Shown one piece after another: positions 61,142 through 64,000 of a stretch of DNA of 64,000 nt. Each line of letters starts with the position of its first letter. The first letter of the stretch is position 1. The stretch is from Arthrobacter bambusae (lineage in GTDB: Bacteria; Actinomycetota; Actinomycetes; Actinomycetales; Micrococcaceae), in contig NZ_JAUSSZ010000001.1 in NCBI RefSeq assembly GCF_030812595.1, forward strand, positions 496,001 through 560,000, written 5' to 3'. Made by a program: the position numbers and the translations under genes. Under the pieces are notes generated by a model that worked only from the letters and a program-made list of their open reading frames with translations, did no database searches and was not told the origin of the DNA.

Positions 61142-62926
61142 GTGCTGCGCACACATGACCTCGGATCCTTGCGTTCCGAGCACATTGGACAGACCGTCAC
61201 CCTGGCAGGCTGGGTAGGCCGCCGCCGAGATCACGGTGGCGTGGCCTTCGTCGATCTGCGTGACGCATCCGGTGTCGCCCAGGTGGTCGTCCGCGAGGAA
61301 GAGGTCTTCCACGGCCTGCGCAATGAATACGTGCTGCAGATCGTGGGCACCGTGAGCAAGCGTCCCGAGGGCAATGAAAACCCCGCTCTCGCCACCGGCG
61401 AGATCGAGGTCATTGCTGAAAAAGTAGTGATCCTCAACACCTCGGACCCCCTCCCGTTCCAGATCGACGAGCATGTGGAAGTCGGTGAGGAAGCCCGACT
61501 CAAGCACCGCTACCTCGACTTGCGCCGCCCCGGCCCCGCCCGGAACCTGCGCCTGCGCTCCGAAGCAAACCGGGTGGCCCGCGAGCTTCTTCACGAACAG
61601 GGTTACGTGGAGATCGAAACTCCCACGCTGACGCGGTCGACGCCGGAAGGCGCCCGTGACTTCGTTGTTCCGGCGCGCTTGGCACCGGGTTCCTGGTATG
61701 CGCTTCCGCAGTCGCCGCAGCTTTTCAAGCAGCTGCTCCAGGTTGGCGGTTTCGAAAAGTACTACCAGATCGCACGTTGCTACCGCGACGAGGACTTCCG
61801 TGCGGACCGCCAGCCGGAATTCACCCAGCTCGACATCGAAGCCAGCTTCGTTGACCAGGACGACATCATTGAGCTCGGCGAAGGCATCGTCAAGGCGGTG
61901 TGGCAGCTGATCGACGTCGAGATCCCGACGCCGATCCGCCGCATGACCTGGCACGAGGCGATGGCCAGGTACGGTTCGGACAAGCCGGACCTGCGCTTCG
62001 GCCTCGAACTCACCGAGCTGACCGAGTTCTTCAAGGACACGAACTTCGGCGTCTTCAAGGCGCCTTACGTCGGTGCCGTCGTCATGCCCGGCGGAGCCTC
62101 CCAGGCCCGCCGCGCCCTGGACGCCTGGCAGGAGTGGGCCAAGCAGCGTGGCGCCAAGGGTCTGGCCTATGTGCTCTTCAAGGAAGACGGCGAGCTCGCG
62201 GGTCCCGTAGCCAAGAACCTCACGGACACCGAGCGTGCCGGCCTGGCCGACGCGGTGGGCGCCAAGCCCGGCGACTGCATTTTCTTTGCCGCCGGGGAGA
62301 AATCACCGTCCCGTGCCTTGCTGGGCGCCGCCCGCGTCGAGATCGGACACCGCACCGGACTGATCGACCCCAAGGACTGGGCCTTCGTCTGGATCGTGGA
62401 CGCGCCGATGTTCGAACCGGCAGCTGCGGCTGTCGCCTCCGGTGACGTTGCGGTGGGTGGCGGACAGTGGACGGCCCTGCATCACGCCTTCACTTCCCCG
62501 AAGCCCGAATTCCTGGACTCCTTTGACAAGGACCCGGAGGCGGCACTGTCCTACGCCTACGACATCGTGTGCAACGGCAATGAAATCGGCGGCGGCTCCA
62601 TCCGTATCCACGAGAGCGATGTCCAGGAGCGTGTTTTCGAGCTCATGGGCCTGGACAAGGAAGACGCCCAGACCAAATTCGGATTCCTCCTTGAGGGCTT
62701 CAAGTTCGGCGCGCCCCCGCACGGTGGCATGGCCTTCGGTTGGGACCGCGTTGTGGCCTTGTTGGCCGGCGTCGACTCGATCCGCGACGTCATCGCCTTC
62801 CCGAAGTCCGGCGGCGGCTACGATCCCCTGACCGCTGCTCCTGCGCCCATCACGGCGCAGCAGCGCAAGGAAGCCGGAGTCGACTTCAAGCCTGAGGCCA
62901 AGCCGCAGGCAAACAAGCCGGAGTAG
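61142..62926 (+). CDS. aspS: Aspartyl-tRNA synthetase, probably non-discriminating
   Basis: A 594-residue bacterial-type class IIb synthetase: OB-fold anticodon domain (1-105), motif 2 [20 protein letters not shown], the GAD insertion (about 290-430), and motif 3 [15 protein letters not shown]. Position 31 is His (RRRDHGG) and Gly77 is in the RPEGN loop. In known bacterial AspRS such residues mark the non-discriminating form that also charges tRNA-Asn, in organisms with GatCAB. This is an inference from those two residues. The GTG at 61142 is used. Confidence 0.95.
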   Translation: MLRTHDLGSLRSEHIGQTVTLAGWVGRRRDHGGVAFVDLRDASGVAQVVVREEEVFHGLRNEYVLQIVGTVSKRPEGNENPALATGEIEVIAEKVVILNTSDPLPFQIDEHVEVGEEARLKHRYLDLRRPGPARNLRLRSEANRVARELLHEQGYVEIETPTLTRSTPEGARDFVVPARLAPGSWYALPQSPQLFKQLLQVGGFEKYYQIARCYRDEDFRADRQPEFTQLDIEASFVDQDDIIELGEGIVKAVWQLIDVEIPTPIRRMTWHEAMARYGSDKPDLRFGLELTELTEFFKDTNFGVFKAPYVGAVVMPGGASQARRALDAWQEWAKQRGAKGLAYVLFKEDGELAGPVAKNLTDTERAGLADAVGAKPGDCIFFAAGEKSPSRALLGAARVEIGHRTGLIDPKDWAFVWIVDAPMFEPAAAAVASGDVAVGGGQWTALHHAFTSPKPEFLDSFDKDPEAALSYAYDIVCNGNEIGGGSIRIHESDVQERVFELMGLDKEDAQTKFGFLLEGFKFGAPPHGGMAFGWDRVVALLAGVDSIRDVIAFPKSGGGYDPLTAAPAPITAQQRKEAGVDFKPEAKPQANKPE

Positions 62927-62948
62927 CTGGAAACCTTGGAAGTGTCCC

Positions 62949-62977
62949 GGAGGCCCCCGCGCATTGCGGGGGCCTCC
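62949..62977 (+). terminator. Hairpin terminator after aspS
   Basis: A perfect 12-bp stem (GGAGGCCCCCGC / GCGGGGGCCTCC) around the loop GCATT, 22 bp after the aspS stop. The T tract is absent. Confidence 0.7.
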
Positions 62978-63014
62978 GGCGTACCATGACGGCGATTGAA
63001 TTTGAGGAGGACGC

Positions 63015-63791
63015 GTGGCGCAGCAAATGGGCCTTGCTTTGATCGAGGAGCTCATGGACCGTGCATGGCCCGCGCCGGACCGTGAGGACACCGGGGATTG
63101 GGTCATGCGGGCTGCGGGAGGTGTCACCCAGCGGGCAAACTCGGTGTGGCCCAGGAAACGGGCTCATGACCACGAGTCGGCAGTCCGTGCCGCCACGCAG
63201 TGGTATCGCTCGAGGCGCTTGCCCCTGATCTTCCAGGTTTTCGACGACGAACGGAGCGCAGGCCTCAATGCTGTGCTTGATGCGCAGCGATTCACCCGGC
63301 AGTCCGAGACCCTCATCATGGTCCGGGCAGGCCGCTCCATGGACTCGCTCGACCCCTGCAAAGCTGACGTCGAGTTCTTGGAAGATCCTTCCGAAGAGTG
63401 GCTCCGGTTGTGGTGGTCGGTTGACGGCCGCGGGGGCGACGCCGAGCTGGAGATTGCACGGAAGATCCTTGAGTCCTGCCCGTCCGTTTACGCTCTGGTG
63501 AGGGACGACGACGGCGCCCCGGCCGCCGTCGGGCGCCTCGCCTTGGTGGACGGCTGGGGAGGGATCTACTGCATGGCAACCGCAGCCGGGCACCGTCGGC
63601 AGGGCTATGCGCGGCAGGTACTTGACGCCCTCCTTTCGGCCGGCAGTCATCGAGGCGTGTCGGAATTCTGGCTGTTGGTGATGGCTTCGAATACGGCAGC
63701 GCGGGCTCTGTACGACGGCGCCGGGTTCGCAGAGCGCGGAAGGTACCTCTATCGGCAGGCACGGCCCCAGCGGGCACTCTCGGGCTGCTAG
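63015..63791 (+). CDS. GNAT-family N-acetyltransferase
   Basis: A 258-residue protein whose C-terminal half holds the GNAT acetyl-CoA site: MATAAGHRRQGYARQVLDALL (the R/Q-x-x-G-x-G/A P-loop) and NTAARALYDGAGFAERGRYLYR at the end. The N-terminal half (to about 110) is a degenerate GNAT-like unit that begins with MAQQMGLALIEEL and contains RANSVWPRKRA. The two-lobed layout resembles acetyltransferases acting on small molecules or proteins. The GTG at 63015 has AGGAGGACGC. It is separated from aspS by a terminator. Confidence 0.88.
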   Translation: MAQQMGLALIEELMDRAWPAPDREDTGDWVMRAAGGVTQRANSVWPRKRAHDHESAVRAATQWYRSRRLPLIFQVFDDERSAGLNAVLDAQRFTRQSETLIMVRAGRSMDSLDPCKADVEFLEDPSEEWLRLWWSVDGRGGDAELEIARKILESCPSVYALVRDDDGAPAAVGRLALVDGWGGIYCMATAAGHRRQGYARQVLDALLSAGSHRGVSEFWLLVMASNTAARALYDGAGFAERGRYLYRQARPQRALSGC

Positions 63792-63851
63792 GACGCGCAG
63801 CCGCGCCGGCCGCACTGTCGGCTGGAGCGCGGCGCTGCCCCTCTGGGCCTC

Positions 63852-63891
63852 ATTCCAGAATGAGCTACGCGACTCCAGAATGAGCCACGCG
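63852..63891. repeat. Twenty-bp direct repeat containing a palindrome
   Basis: TCCAGAATGAGC[T/C]ACGCG occurs at 63854 and 63874. The first copy is part of the palindrome CTCATTCCAGAATGAG. The rest of the gap 63792-64000 holds no gene that I can support. Confidence 0.6.
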
Positions 63892-64000
63892 CGCGGGCGG
63901 GCTCGTACGGATCGTCCCACGCCGTCGTCAGCTTGGGTGCTGCTCTGTGTGCGCTGTTGCTGGGGTGTGGGCTGCCTCCGCGCCCCAGGGGTTGGGGTCT

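Noticed and set aside
1..64000. tRNA, rRNA and insertion sequences
   Set aside because: I looked for T-loop-like GGTTCGA patterns, cloverleaf-sized gaps and transposase signatures and saw none convincing. A covariance-model scan would be needed to exclude them.

Overview
The window comes from a high-GC actinobacterium of the Micrococcaceae, most likely Arthrobacter, Paenarthrobacter or Pseudarthrobacter. The reasons are the frequent GTG and TTG starts, the copper amine oxidase beside a TetR regulator, the DUF222/HNH (13E12-type) endonuclease relic, the DUF6458 and DUF6328 membrane proteins, and above all the conserved order thrS-HIT-pgsA ... pdxS ... pdxT-yebC-ruvC-ruvA-ruvB-yajC-secD-secF-rel ... 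ppi-hisS-aspS, which parallels the Mycobacterium tuberculosis Rv2614c-Rv2572c region.

Region 1 (1-7.95 kb) is accessory. It holds the start of a copper amine oxidase diverging from a TetR regulator, a DHA2-type drug exporter, an Hsp20, and several small stress or unknown proteins, plus a VOC protein and a 2-oxoglutarate/Fe(II) oxygenase. Region 2 (7.98-18.35 kb) is a catabolic island. A seven-gene minus-strand operon encodes an FAD oxidoreductase, a class III CoA-transferase, an enoyl-CoA hydratase, a DapA-family lyase, an SDR, an aldehyde dehydrogenase and a 7Fe ferredoxin. An XRE-cupin regulator precedes it, and an MHS-type transporter with a cytidine-deaminase-like enzyme diverges from it. 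The substrate is unknown, and this is the best candidate here for an undescribed pathway.

Region 3 (18.4-35.2 kb) mixes stress and envelope functions: three DUF1508 proteins, DUF6458 and DUF6328 membrane proteins, a Ser/Thr kinase, a transketolase, low-complexity proteins, an SRPBCC protein, a general-stress SDR, DUF72, a cation-diffusion facilitator, a class II glutamine amidotransferase, glutamate decarboxylase and a sedolisin protease. Region 4 (35.4-63.8 kb) is housekeeping: threonyl-tRNA synthetase, HIT hydrolase, phospholipid synthase, PLP synthase (pdxS and pdxT, split by a murT-gatD and M3-peptidase insertion on the other strand), YebC, RuvABC, the YajC-SecD-SecF translocase, (p)ppGpp synthetase/hydrolase, a DUF349 protein, a membrane-anchored cyclophilin, HisRS and AspRS.

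Notable oddities are an inverted, internally deleted copy of the XRE regulator locus (promoter and 3' end retained), a glutamate decarboxylase whose expected ATG reads ATC, an HNH endonuclease gene broken by one in-frame TAG, a MurT without the usual cysteine ribbon, the absence of the acyltransferase/mannosyltransferase pair normally downstream of pgsA, and a shared G-x-Y-x-x-G-D-Y-G repeat in two unrelated proteins. I saw no tRNA, rRNA, CRISPR array or transposase gene. All calls come from reading the sequence; no database search was run.
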